Shown here one piece after another: positions 18,201-25,868 of a stretch of DNA of 64,000 nt. The translations under genes were made by a program, and so were the position numbers. Origin of the DNA: Pseudoduganella ginsengisoli (lineage in GTDB: Bacteria; Pseudomonadota; Gammaproteobacteria; Burkholderiales; Burkholderiaceae_D); contig NZ_WNLA01000026.1 in assembly GCF_009720865.1 (NCBI RefSeq), forward strand, positions 1-64,000. Reading direction: 5' to 3'. Under the pieces are notes generated by a model, which saw only the letters and a program-made list of their open reading frames with translations, did not search any database and was not told where the DNA came from. The stretch's first letter is position 1; every line of letters begins with the position of its first letter.

Positions 18201-20106
18201 AGTAGCCGGGATACGCCACGCCGTCGGCGCGCTTGAGCGTATCGATGGCGAACGTGGCCGGGTCGATGCGGGCGATGCCGTCATCGGTGCTGGCCCACAT
18301 ATAGCCCTGCCGGTCAGGCAGTAATTTACTGATGTTGAGGTTGGGTAAGCCCTGCGCAGCGCCCAGCCGGTGGAAGCGCGGCTGGCCATCCGCCCCCCGG
18401 CCCAGCATGACATCGATGCCGCCGAAACTGCCGATCCACAGCCGGCCCTGGCGGTCTTGCGCCAGCGCCGTGACCCAGCCATTGGACAAATTCTGGATGG
18501 TCTCGGCCACCGTGCCGGTGGCGGTATCGATACGGTGCAATCCGTTATTGCTGCCCGCCCACAATGAGCCGCCCGTACCATTCATGACGACTGTGACGTA
18601 GGAACTGGCCAGCCCCGGTATGCGCACGGATTGTGCACCGCCGGCCAGGGGCAGGGCAACGGCATGCAGGCCATTGTTCTTGGTGCCGATCCACAGCGTA
18701 TCGCCGATCGGCTCCAGCACGCGGATATCTTCCTTGGAGTTCAGCCCGGCCACGGGCACCGGGGCCACGGCCTTGCCGCGGCTGTCGGTGCGGTACAGGC
18801 CGGAGGTGGTGCCGACCGCCACGTCGCCACTGGCCAGCGGCACCATGCTGGTCACGCCCGCTTGCGGCAGTGCGGCATGCGCACCGGCCGGTCCGCTCAG
18901 CAAACTGGTGATGGCGCCGCTGGAGGGTTCCAGGATGTGGATGGCGCCGCTCAGCGTTCCCAGCCACACTTGACCGGAAGCGGCGGGCATGACGGACAGT
19001 ACTTCCAGTGCCGGGATGCGCTGGCTTTGCCCCACGGTGGCGGTGGCCCATCCGGAATACTGGCGGCTGATGCCGTTGTCGGTGGCCAGCCACAGCACGC
19101 CCGCGCTGTCGCGCAGCATGGCGCGCACGTTATTGTTGATCAGGCTGTCTTGCGAATAGGGATCGTGGCGGATCGTGTGCGTGCGCAGCGACGCGGTATC
19201 GACGGCAATCAAGCCATCGGCATAGCTGCTGAGCCAAATCTCGCCGGGACGGGGTTCGCCGATCGCGGGAATACTGCGCGGCGCCGGCATGGTTTTAATG
19301 GCGCCGGTTTTCGGATCCAGCACCATCGCGCCATGCGCGTGCGTGCCGATCCACAGTCGCCCATCGCTGGCGCTAAACAGGCTCGCTACCGTGATGGCGT
19401 CGCCGTTGGCGCTGGGCAGTTTGACCACGGCGAAGCGTTTGCTTTGCGCATCCCAGCGCGCCAGCCCATTGGTGGTGCCGGCCCACAGCGTGCCGGCCGC
19501 ATCGCGGTGCAGGGCGCGCACGCCGTCCGACGGCAAGCCATCCGCTTGACGGTAATGGACGACGGCGCCGCGCCCTGGTTCGGCGTTGGCGGGAAGGCGG
19601 TCCAGTCCGCCATTGGTGCCGACCCACAAGCCGCCGTCGCCATCATCGGCCAGCGACGTGATCCAGTCGGCAGACAATCCCGTGGGGCCGGCGCGGAAAT
19701 TGATGAAGTGATCGCGCGCGCGGTCGTAGCGCGCCAGTCCGCCGCTGCTGGTGCCGATCCACAGGCGGCCTGCGGCGTCGGCATGCAGCGTGTTGATGGG
19801 GTTGTCCGGCAGCGAATGAACGTCGCCGGGAATATGCAGGTAATTGCGGAAGCGGTAGCCATCCCAGCGCCCCAGGCCGCCCTGTGTGCCCACCCACATA
19901 AAGCCGTCGCGGTCTTGCGCCAGCGCCATGATGAGGGAGTTGGGCATGCCGGCTTGCGGCAAGATATGCTGGAACAACGGCGGCGCCAATTGCGCCCAGC
20001 GGGCCAGCGGCGGCGCCGATGGCGCAGCCGGCTGCGCCGCCAGGCAAGTCAGGCCGAGGAGGGCCGCAGCGCTTGAACGCCGGCACCGCCAAAGGAAGGA
20101 ACGCAT
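15286..20106 (-). CDS. Giant hybrid sensor kinase: propeller, Y_Y_Y, GAF, HisKA, HATPase, REC, Hpt
   Basis: The 1606-aa protein begins with a signal peptide. About 700 residues of periplasmic two-component-regulator propeller blades follow (repeats like GRLWIGT, GGLWVGTNGGLDRL), then a Y_Y_Y domain and one membrane helix at about 770-792. The cytoplasmic part has a GAF domain (about 850-1000), HisKA with His1017 in MSHEIRTPMNA, a HATPase_c domain, a receiver with Asp1318 in LVLMDLQMPDMDG, and an Hpt domain with His1463 in HAHTLRGLAG. This resembles Bacteroides-type hybrid systems for polysaccharide sensing, but it ends in REC-Hpt instead of a DNA-binding domain, so a separate response regulator must exist. 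None is adjacent. Confidence 0.93.
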   Translation of the reverse strand: MRSFLWRCRRSSAAALLGLTCLAAQPAAPSAPPLARWAQLAPPLFQHILPQAGMPNSLIMALAQDRDGFMWVGTQGGLGRWDGYRFRNYLHIPGDVHSLPDNPINTLHADAAGRLWIGTSSGGLARYDRARDHFINFRAGPTGLSADWITSLADDGDGGLWVGTNGGLDRLPANAEPGRGAVVHYRQADGLPSDGVRALHRDAAGTLWAGTTNGLARWDAQSKRFAVVKLPSANGDAITVASLFSASDGRLWIGTHAHGAMVLDPKTGAIKTMPAPRSIPAIGEPRPGEIWLSSYADGLIAVDTASLRTHTIRHDPYSQDSLINNNVRAMLRDSAGVLWLATDNGISRQYSGWATATVGQSQRIPALEVLSVMPAASGQVWLGTLSGAIHILEPSSGAITSLLSGPAGAHAALPQAGVTSMVPLASGDVAVGTTSGLYRTDSRGKAVAPVPVAGLNSKEDIRVLEPIGDTLWIGTKNNGLHAVALPLAGGAQSVRIPGLASSYVTVVMNGTGGSLWAGSNNGLHRIDTATGTVAETIQNLSNGWVTALAQDRQGRLWIGSFGGIDVMLGRGADGQPRFHRLGAAQGLPNLNISKLLPDRQGYMWASTDDGIARIDPATFAIDTLKRADGVAYPGYWNNSGAVTAEGELLFGGTEGLTVIAPESLQPWRQRPPVVAADIRVGGKQVPGSTQLTILPDANSFAVEFSALDFSAPELNRYAYRLDGFDKDWIATDASRRLASYTNLAPGHYTLQVRGSNRAGVWTEQMLAIDVDVLPAWYQTWWFRSAMALLFGGTLYAAYRWRMRQVAALHETFEREIAARTAEVVQQKEEADERSAELATVNQVAQHLASKLDFDGLIAAVGSQVRDVFDADIAYVALLDRASGWFHFPYVYAEDETPLRYGEGVTSTIIDTGQSLLVAGNGEARRSGPGAAMVGREVYSYLGVPIMAGGVAQGVVSVQSIRPGRIYHANDQRLLETIAAHIGVALQNALLFKEAQAARGKAEEATQAKSMFLANMSHEIRTPMNAVIGLSHLALGTDLSPKQRDYVQKIHNAGNSLLGIINDILDSSKIEAGKLDINLADFDLDDALAHVAAITGGRAVDKGLDCHVDVPADVPRHLHGDALRLGQVLINLLNNAIKFTAEGEVELAIRVLESSADQRRTRLEFAVRDTGIGMTAEQLGKLFQAFTQADGSTTRRFGGTGLGLSISKNLVELMGGTIRAESTPGVGSRFVFDLWFETARHTAPATASRRTASHHAAGQIPRFEGVRILLTEDNDINQQIAIELLTRCGIEVDVAANGRLALECLHAHAPDYYQLVLMDLQMPDMDGHAATKHIRADASYAALPVIAMTASAMYEERQRCKEEGFNDHISKPLIPADLYRMLAQRLSAFLSADQPPPRGAGHAPAVPAVLPGIDLARARTSVNGNEALLAKLLRRFADGQRDAAHRIETALQQHDTTSAVRHAHTLRGLAGSLGAQRVQQLADDIEHALHNPATMAATEGYLHELRWELSRVCDGIVAGYPPEKAANVAGRPHVEWQADLQQLAALMRSMDSDAVDCFASHSDEFTASFGAEDARSIQRCLDQYDFDGAYAALSSVAGKYALDLSHG

Positions 20107-20204
20107 TTCAGGGCAGGACGCAAGTGGATGAGCGTTTCAGTATAGTTGATTATTTGAAATCAAAAATACTCCTGCCCCAAAATGTTAACTCAGACGCAAC
20201 AATT

Positions 20205-22277
20205 TCACGAAATCACGTCTGTCCCCGGCGCGCCAAACAATTGCTCCTTCAGCTTGTGCAACTGGTCGCGCACCTGCGCCGCCTTTTCGAACTCCAGGTT
20301 CTTCGCGTGATCCAGCATGAGTTTTTCCAGGCGCTTGATTTCCTTGCTGATTTGCTTCTCGCTCATGGACTCGTACTTGGCCGCCGATTCCGCCACGGCC
20401 ATTTCATCCTTGGCTTCCTGCGGGCTATACACGCCGTCGATCATGTCCTTGATGACTTTATGCACGCCGCGCGGCGTGATGCCGTTGGCTTCGTTGAAGG
20501 CAATCTGCTTGGCGCGGCGGCGCTCCGTTTCACCGATGGCTTTTTCCATGGATTCCGTGATGCGGTCCGCGTACAGCAGCGCCACGCCGTTCAAGTTACG
20601 CGCGGCGCGGCCGATGGTCTGGATCAGCGAACGTTCGGAACGCAGGAAACCTTCCTTGTCCGCATCGAGCACGGCCACCAGCGACACTTCCGGCAAGTCC
20701 AGCCCTTCGCGCAGCAAGTTAATGCCGACCACCACGTCAAACGTACCGATCCGCAAATCCCGCAGGATTTCCACGCGCTCCACGGTTTCAATATCCGAGT
20801 GCAGGTAGCGCACCTTGATGCCGTGGTCGGATAAATATTCCGTCAACTGTTCCGCCATGCGCTTGGTTAAGGTCGTGACCAGCGTACGTTCATTCTTGGC
20901 AATGCGGTCCTGGATTTCCGACATCAAATCATCGACCTGCGTGCGGGCAGGGCGCACGATGACTTGCGGGTCCACCAGCCCGGTCGGGCGCACGACTTGC
21001 TCAACGACATTGTCCGCATGCTGCTTTTCATATTCCGCCGGCGTGGCGGACACGAAGATCGTTTGCCGCATTTTTGCTTCGAATTCTTCGAATTTCAGCG
21101 GCCGGTTATCCAGCGCCGAAGGCAGGCGGAAGCCATAATCGACCAGGTTGGTTTTACGGGAGCGGTCGCCGTTATACATGGCCGACAACTGGCCAATCAG
21201 CACGTGCGATTCATCGAGGAACATCAGGGCATCTTTAGGCAGGTAATCGACCAAGGTGGGCGGCGGTTCGCCCGGCATCGCGCCGCTCAGGTGGCGCGAA
21301 TAGTTTTCAATGCCTTTGGTAAAGCCGATTTCCGCCATCATTTCCAGGTCGAAGCGCGTGCGCTGTTCCAGCCGCTGTTCTTCCAGCAACTTGTTTTGGC
21401 TGCGGAAAAATTCCAGCCGGTCGCGCAGTTCCGCCTTGATGGATTCAATCGCGCGCAGCACCGTGGAGCGCGGCGTCACGTAGTGCGAACCCGGATACAC
21501 GGTGAAGCGGGGAATCTTGGTTTTGACTTTACCCGTCAGCGGATCGAACAGTTGAATGGAATCGATTTCATCATCGAACATATCCAAACGCACGGCCAAA
21601 TCCGCGTGTTCGGCCGGGAAGATATCGATGGTATCGCCGCGCACGCGGAACGTGCCGCGGCCGAAATCCATTTCATTGCGCGTGTATTGCATCTGGATCA
21701 GGCGCGCAATCACGTCGCGCTGCGCGACCTTATCTTTCTGGCGCAACGTCAAAATCATCTGGTGGTATTCGTTGGGATTACCAATACCGTAAATCGCCGA
21801 CACGGTGGCCACAATGACCACGTCGCGCCGCTCCATCAGCGACTTGGTGCACGACAAGCGCATCTGTTCAATGTGCTCGTTGATCGACGAATCTTTCTCG
21901 ATGAACAAGTCGCGCTGGGGCACATATGCCTCCGGCTGATAGTAGTCATAGTAAGAGACGAAGTATTCCACCGCGTTTTCAGGGAAAAATTCCCTGAACT
22001 CGCTGTACAGCTGAGCCGCCAGCGTCTTGTTCGGTGCGAACACGATGGCCGGGCGGCCGCTGCGCGCGATGACGTTGGCCATCGTGTACGTCTTGCCGGA
22101 ACCCGTCACCCCCAGCAAAGTCTGGAATGACAAGCCATCCTCGATGCCTTGCACCAAACCGTCAATCGCGGTCGGCTGGTCGCCGGCGGGAGGGAAGGGC
22201 TGGTGCAGCTTGTAGGGGGAATCGGGGAAGGTGACGACAGTGGCCGCTGATGCTGCGGATCCATGCAAATCTTGCAT
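20205..22277 (-). CDS. uvrB: Excinuclease ABC subunit B
   Basis: UvrB is the damage-verifying helicase-like subunit of nucleotide excision repair. The 690-aa protein has Walker A (LGVTGSGKTYTMANV), the damage-probing beta-hairpin region (YYDYYQPEAYVP), helicase motifs such as DESHV and QTIGRAARN, and the C-terminal UVR domain (LEFEKAAQVRDQLHKLKEQ) that contacts UvrC. It is transcribed divergently from the aminotransferase gene, with a 115-base intergenic region. No convincing LexA box could be seen there. Confidence 0.97.
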   Translation of the reverse strand: MQDLHGSAASAATVVTFPDSPYKLHQPFPPAGDQPTAIDGLVQGIEDGLSFQTLLGVTGSGKTYTMANVIARSGRPAIVFAPNKTLAAQLYSEFREFFPENAVEYFVSYYDYYQPEAYVPQRDLFIEKDSSINEHIEQMRLSCTKSLMERRDVVIVATVSAIYGIGNPNEYHQMILTLRQKDKVAQRDVIARLIQMQYTRNEMDFGRGTFRVRGDTIDIFPAEHADLAVRLDMFDDEIDSIQLFDPLTGKVKTKIPRFTVYPGSHYVTPRSTVLRAIESIKAELRDRLEFFRSQNKLLEEQRLEQRTRFDLEMMAEIGFTKGIENYSRHLSGAMPGEPPPTLVDYLPKDALMFLDESHVLIGQLSAMYNGDRSRKTNLVDYGFRLPSALDNRPLKFEEFEAKMRQTIFVSATPAEYEKQHADNVVEQVVRPTGLVDPQVIVRPARTQVDDLMSEIQDRIAKNERTLVTTLTKRMAEQLTEYLSDHGIKVRYLHSDIETVERVEILRDLRIGTFDVVVGINLLREGLDLPEVSLVAVLDADKEGFLRSERSLIQTIGRAARNLNGVALLYADRITESMEKAIGETERRRAKQIAFNEANGITPRGVHKVIKDMIDGVYSPQEAKDEMAVAESAAKYESMSEKQISKEIKRLEKLMLDHAKNLEFEKAAQVRDQLHKLKEQLFGAPGTDVIS

Positions 22278-22392
22278 AGTGGTGGGACCTCAACTTTTGA
22301 TAGAATATGCGATTGTTGGCGTGCGAGACCGGATTTTGTTCGGGCGCACACCCTTCTGCAGCGAAACGCTTCCAATTGACTTCAATCTTATC

Positions 22393-23595
22393 ATGACGAC
22401 TTCTTCCGTTTTCAGCGCCATCGAGATGGCTCCGCGCGACCCGATCCTCGGCATCACCGAGGCCTTCAATGCAGACACCAACCCAGCCAAAATCAACCTG
22501 GGCGTGGGTGTCTATTATGACGACAACGGCAAAGTGCCGCTGCTCGCCTGCGTGCAGAAAGCTGAAGCGATTCTGATTGAACAAGCTGCGCCGCGCACCT
22601 ACCTGCCAATCGAAGGTCTGGCGACCTACGACAAGGCAGTGCAAGAGCTGGTATTTGGCGCCGACAGCGCGGTAATTCAAGAGAAGCGTGCCGTCACCGT
22701 GCAAGCCATCGGCGGCACCGGCGCCCTGAAAATCGGCGCGGACTTCCTGCAGCGTTTCGCTCCAGGCGCGCAAGTGTACATTTCCGACCCAAGCTGGGAA
22801 AACCACCGCGCGCTGTTTGAAAGCGCTGGTTTCAAAGTCAACAACTACACGTACTACGATCCAAGCACCGCCGGCGTGAACTTCGCCGGCATGCTGGCTG
22901 ACCTGAAGGCCATGCCGGCCGGTTCCGTCGTGCTGCTGCACGCGTGCTGCCACAACCCGACCGGCGCCGACCTGGACGCCGACCAGTGGGGCCAGATTAT
23001 TTCCGTCATCACTGCCAACGGCCTGATTCCATTCCTGGACATGGCTTACCAGGGCTTCGGCGCTGGTATCGCAGAAGACGGCGCCGTGGTACGCCGCTTC
23101 GCTGACGCCGGCGGCCCGCTGCTGATCTCGAACTCGTTCTCGAAATCGTTCTCGCTGTACGGCGAGCGCGTGGGCGCGCTGTCCGTGGTGGCTTCGTCGG
23201 CGGAAGAAGCTGCCCGCCTGCTGTCGCAATTGAAGCGCGTCGTGCGCACCAACTACTCGAACCCGCCAGTGCACGGCGGCAAGGTTGTATCGACCGTGCT
23301 GACCACCCCGGAACTGCGCCAGCTGTGGGAAGATGAACTGGCTGCGATGCGCGTGCGCATCAAGGAAATGCGCAATGCGTTCGTCCAGAAGCTGAAACAA
23401 AAAGCCCCGTCGAAAGATTTCGAATTCGTCAACAAGCAAGTTGGCATGTTCTCCTACTCGGGCCTGACCAAGGCGCAAGTGGAAGCGCTGCGCGCGGAAT
23501 CGATCTACGCGGTTGATACCGGCCGTATCTGCGTGGCGGCCCTGAATTCGAAGAACATCGACAAGGTGGTTGACGCTATCGCCAAGGTGCTCTAA
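22393..23595 (+). CDS. Aromatic/aspartate amino acid aminotransferase (class I)
   Basis: The 400-aa PLP enzyme belongs to the AspC/TyrB family and would interconvert aromatic amino acids or aspartate with their keto acids. It has the substrate-domain pattern NLGVGVYYDDNGKVPLL, HACCHNPTG around the PLP-contacting Asn, and the Schiff-base Lys in SNSFSKSFSLYGERVG. The ATG at 22393 fits the family N-terminus (MTTSSVFSAIEMAPRDPI); upstream in-frame codons would run back into uvrB. The 3' end carries a likely promoter for the tRNA genes, with the -10 overlapping the stop codon. Confidence 0.92.
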   Translation: MTTSSVFSAIEMAPRDPILGITEAFNADTNPAKINLGVGVYYDDNGKVPLLACVQKAEAILIEQAAPRTYLPIEGLATYDKAVQELVFGADSAVIQEKRAVTVQAIGGTGALKIGADFLQRFAPGAQVYISDPSWENHRALFESAGFKVNNYTYYDPSTAGVNFAGMLADLKAMPAGSVVLLHACCHNPTGADLDADQWGQIISVITANGLIPFLDMAYQGFGAGIAEDGAVVRRFADAGGPLLISNSFSKSFSLYGERVGALSVVASSAEEAARLLSQLKRVVRTNYSNPPVHGGKVVSTVLTTPELRQLWEDELAAMRVRIKEMRNAFVQKLKQKAPSKDFEFVNKQVGMFSYSGLTKAQVEALRAESIYAVDTGRICVAALNSKNIDKVVDAIAKVL

Positions 23596-23598
23596 AAT
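23570..23598 (+). promoter_or_regulatory. Sigma-70 promoter for the tandem tRNA-Asn pair
   Basis: TTGACG (23570-23575), a 17-base spacer and TAAAAT (23593-23598) end 29 bases before the first tRNA-Asn. The -35 lies in the aminotransferase coding region and the -10 overlaps its TAA stop codon. This is a sequence match only; no start site is known. Confidence 0.6.
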
Positions 23599-23627
23599 CT
23601 TTGTCTTCGGATGTTTCTGAAGACTAA

Positions 23628-23703
23628 TCCCTGATAGCTCAGTCGGTAGAGCGACGGACTGTTAATCCGCAGGTCCCTGGTTCGAGTCCAGGTCGGGGAG
23701 CCA
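23628..23703 (+). tRNA. tRNA-Asn (GTT), copy 1
   Basis: A 76-base cloverleaf with encoded CCA: acceptor TCCCTGA paired with TCGGGGA, a D-loop AGCTCAGTCGGTAGAGC, an anticodon loop CTGTTAA with GTT (Asn), and a T-loop GGTTCGAGTCC. It is one of five copies in this window that I read as identical, and it is tandem with copy 2, separated by 24 bases. Confidence 0.98.
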
Positions 23704-23727
23704 AAAGTCTTGAGTAACAACCTCTAA

Positions 23728-23803
23728 TCCCTGATAGCTCAGTCGGTAGAGCGACGGACTGTTAATCCGCAGGTCCCTGGTTCGAGTCCAGGTCGGGGAG
23801 CCA
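23728..23803 (+). tRNA. tRNA-Asn (GTT), copy 2
   Basis: The sequence matches copy 1 across all 76 bases, with encoded CCA. It has no promoter of its own in the 24-base spacer, so it is cotranscribed with copy 1 from the promoter at 23570-23598. A terminator follows at 23818-23845. Confidence 0.98.
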
Positions 23804-23817
23804 GAATCTTCAGCATG

Positions 23818-23845
23818 AAGCCCAGCCCACATGGCTGGGCTTTTT
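23818..23845 (+). terminator. Rho-independent terminator of the tRNA-Asn pair
   Basis: The stem AAGCCCAGCC (23818-23827) pairs with GGCTGGGCTT (23833-23842) around a short loop and is followed by T's. A near copy of this terminator follows the fifth tRNA-Asn (60507-60536). Confidence 0.88.
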
Positions 23846-23875
23846 GCATTCCGCCTTCCTTCTCAAGTGACCCAC

Positions 23876-24124
23876 ATGGACAATATCGATCAGCGTTACC
23901 TCGTACAGCAAAATAAAATCAGCGATGGCGAGAAAAAGCCGCCGGTGTTTGCCCGGGTCATGCGCAGCAAGGAAGGCGTGTTTGAAGGCGTGTCCTTTAT
24001 CAAAAACAAGGAAAAGGCCACAGTGATGACGATGGCCGAAGCGGAAGAGGCAATTGCCTGGGCCACGAAAAAGAAATCCGGCGCCAAGGATTATGTGACC
24101 AAAATTATTTGCGTTGGCCAGTAA
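23876..24124 (+). CDS. Small hypothetical protein
   Basis: The 82-aa soluble, Lys/Glu-rich protein (MDNIDQRYLVQQNKISDGEK start) has no signal peptide or membrane helix, and I do not recognise its family. Start ATG at 23876 has only a weak AAGTG-type ribosome site. Terminators lie on both sides (23818-23845 and 24131-24157), so it would be monocistronic. The codon use matches the neighbouring genes, which supports it being real. Confidence 0.65.
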   Translation: MDNIDQRYLVQQNKISDGEKKPPVFARVMRSKEGVFEGVSFIKNKEKATVMTMAEAEEAIAWATKKKSGAKDYVTKIICVGQ

Positions 24125-24130
24125 TGCAAA

Positions 24131-24157
24131 AAGCCCAACTTTTAATGGTTGGGCTTT
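24131..24157. terminator. Bidirectional terminator between convergent genes
   Basis: A 9-bp perfect stem (AAGCCCAAC, 24131-24139; GTTGGGCTT, 24148-24156) is preceded by an A-run and followed by T's on the other strand. It can serve both the small hypothetical gene and the DUF2322 gene. Confidence 0.8.
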
Positions 24158-24168
24158 GGTATTTCCCG

Positions 24169-24498
24169 TTACAGACCTTTGACTTGCAGGGTCTGCTCTG
24201 CCGTTTTAATGTTGAACAGGCGGTCAATGTTCGGATGTTTGCCCGGGTTGGCAATGGCGTCCTGCGTGTGTTCCGCATAAATCTTCACGCCCAGCGCTGC
24301 TGCTTCCGGGGTAATCGCGCCCAGCGTTTGCGCCAGCCACGCATACACGCGCAGCGAGCCGGCCTGGCCCGGCTTATTTTCAATCTTGGCGACCGAAGTA
24401 CCGGACTGGTCGATCAGTTCGATGGCGGGCACTGTATCCAAAACAGGAAGCAGGGACAGGTTGTCGGAAAATTTGTCGCTAAAGTTTGGAAGCTGCAT
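24169..24498 (-). CDS. DUF2322 family protein
   Basis: The 109-aa protein matches the DUF2322 pattern: FSDNLSLLPVLDTVPAIELID, then IENKPGQAGSLRVYAWLA, AALGVKIYAEHTQDA and finally GKHPNIDRLF. The family is small, cytoplasmic and of unknown function, and is common in betaproteobacteria. The inner Met at 24498 fits the family start (MQLPNFSDKF); a longer reading would add about 42 unconserved residues. It faces the small hypothetical gene across a shared terminator. Confidence 0.85.
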   Translation of the reverse strand: MQLPNFSDKFSDNLSLLPVLDTVPAIELIDQSGTSVAKIENKPGQAGSLRVYAWLAQTLGAITPEAAALGVKIYAEHTQDAIANPGKHPNIDRLFNIKTAEQTLQVKGL

Positions 24499-24541
24499 AA
24501 GGACTCTTGCCAGTCTTAATTTGGTTAAAACCCGTATTTTG

Positions 24542-25054
24542 TCACATATTGCGCTTTGCCTGCTGCCTGCCACCGGTGCCGTTCTTCGCAGCAAATGGTA
24601 CGACGCTGTGCGCCGCGACCGCATGCTGCGCCTTCCGGCGGCCTTTCAACCAGTGCCAGATAAACGGCGGCGCCAGCGCAACGCCCAGTCCCAGGTGCGT
24701 CAACGCCGTCAGCGGACCCAGGCCGTCATCGCCAAGGTAATAAATACCGACGGCGGTGAAGCACAGCAGCACCATATTGGCGGCCAGCAGCGCGCCGCTG
24801 ACCCGCTGCTTTTTCTTGCGCCAGCCGGCCCGCATATGCACGCTCCACAACGAGCCGATGAATGCCGCCGCGATAAAGGCGGCAGTGGCGTGCAAGGCGG
24901 CCGTGACTATGCGGGCTGTGCCGGAAACGCGCCAGGGGACATCGATCTCGCCTTTGAGGAACAGCGTTTCAGGCGCCAGCAGCAGCCCGCTCAAGAACAG
25001 GAACAACAGGGCTGCCAGCAGCGCCCGCAAATAGTGTTTGGGATAGCCCTTCAT
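24542..25054 (-). CDS. Four-helix membrane protein, possible b-type cytochrome (DUF4405-like)
   Basis: The 170-aa protein has four predicted membrane helices (about 9-27, 47-68, 87-105, 115-135) and a basic C-terminal tail. His55, His73, His120 and His134 lie in or at the ends of helices and could ligate heme. This would suit an electron conduit feeding the FMN-binding protein encoded two genes upstream. It begins 3 bases after the apbE stop, so it is the last gene of that operon. The cytochrome role is inference; DUF4405-like proteins are the nearest family I recognise. Confidence 0.6.
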   Translation of the reverse strand: MKGYPKHYLRALLAALLFLFLSGLLLAPETLFLKGEIDVPWRVSGTARIVTAALHATAAFIAAAFIGSLWSVHMRAGWRKKKQRVSGALLAANMVLLCFTAVGIYYLGDDGLGPLTALTHLGLGVALAPPFIWHWLKGRRKAQHAVAAHSVVPFAAKNGTGGRQQAKRNM

Positions 25055-25057
25055 GAT

Positions 25058-25867
25058 TCAATGTGGAGTTGGAAAGCCAGGCAGATAACCGCCTAAACCC
25101 AAGACTGTAGCATGCCGCATGTCAGCCGGCGTGACTGCGGCGACTTTGGCCAGTGCATCGGCGCGCCATGCGGACCGGGCGATCACGGTGTGCACGCCCG
25201 CATGCGCCGTGGCGCCGTCCGGTGCGATCACGAGGGCAGGGAAGCTGTCATCGCGCTGCGAGGCCACCAGCGACGTGGCGACAGCCGCGTTGCGCAGCTG
25301 GCCCAGCTGCACGATGCGCCCGTCCGGTTCGCGCCGCGATACCGGCAGCGCCAGTTCGCCATACACGCGCAAATCGCCGCCGGCATTGACCCAGCCTGCG
25401 GGCGCACCGGCGCGGCGCAGCGCCTGGATACCGGCATCGACCGCATAGCCTTTGGCGATGCCATCGAGCGTCAGGCGCAGCGGACGGCGCAGGCGCACGG
25501 CGCCGGGCGCCAGTTCAATGTCGTCGGCGCAGCCGCGCGGCAGCGGGGCGGGGCCGCCATGGTCCGGCAATACACCGGCCATGACCAGATGGCCGCCGAC
25601 GGTGATATCAAAGCGGCCTTGCGTGCACCGCATCAGTGCGCGCGCCAGCACCAGCAGCCGCACGGTCGCCCGGCTGGCCGGTACGAACGCACCGTTGCCG
25701 GCGTTAATGCGGGACAGTTCGCTGGCGCTGTCCTGGAAACTCCACCGCTGCTGGGCCGCTGCGATGGCGGCGAACGCCGCCTGGATCGCCTTCTCGGCGC
25801 CAGCGCCGACAGCGGCCGCCTCGACAAAGGTGCCCAGCAGCGGCCGCATGCGGCGCACCGTTTCCAT
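25058..25867 (-). CDS. apbE: ApbE-type FAD:protein FMN transferase
   Basis: ApbE attaches FMN covalently to Thr/Ser of target proteins using FAD. The 269-aa protein shows the family N-terminus MRPLLGTFVEAAA, the helix RINAGNGAF, the core LTLDGIAKGYAVDAGIQALR and GWVNAGGDLRVYG. It is shorter than typical ApbE (about 330 aa) and lacks a signal peptide, so it may act in the cytoplasm or the true N-terminus may differ. It directly follows the FMN-binding gene, which carries a flavinylation motif, so that protein is the obvious substrate. Confidence 0.9.
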   Translation of the reverse strand: METVRRMRPLLGTFVEAAAVGAGAEKAIQAAFAAIAAAQQRWSFQDSASELSRINAGNGAFVPASRATVRLLVLARALMRCTQGRFDITVGGHLVMAGVLPDHGGPAPLPRGCADDIELAPGAVRLRRPLRLTLDGIAKGYAVDAGIQALRRAGAPAGWVNAGGDLRVYGELALPVSRREPDGRIVQLGQLRNAAVATSLVASQRDDSFPALVIAPDGATAHAGVHTVIARSAWRADALAKVAAVTPADMRHATVLGLGGYLPGFPTPH

Positions 25868-25868
25868 G

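Noticed and set aside
18631..20076. 481-codon plus-strand open frame antisense to the hybrid kinase propeller
   Set aside because: Repetitive Gly/His/Arg-rich translation mirrors the propeller repeats on the other strand; no domain recognised.
22278..22392. SOS (LexA) box between uvrB and the aminotransferase gene
   Set aside because: No CTG-N10-CAG-like sequence with adequate match was found.
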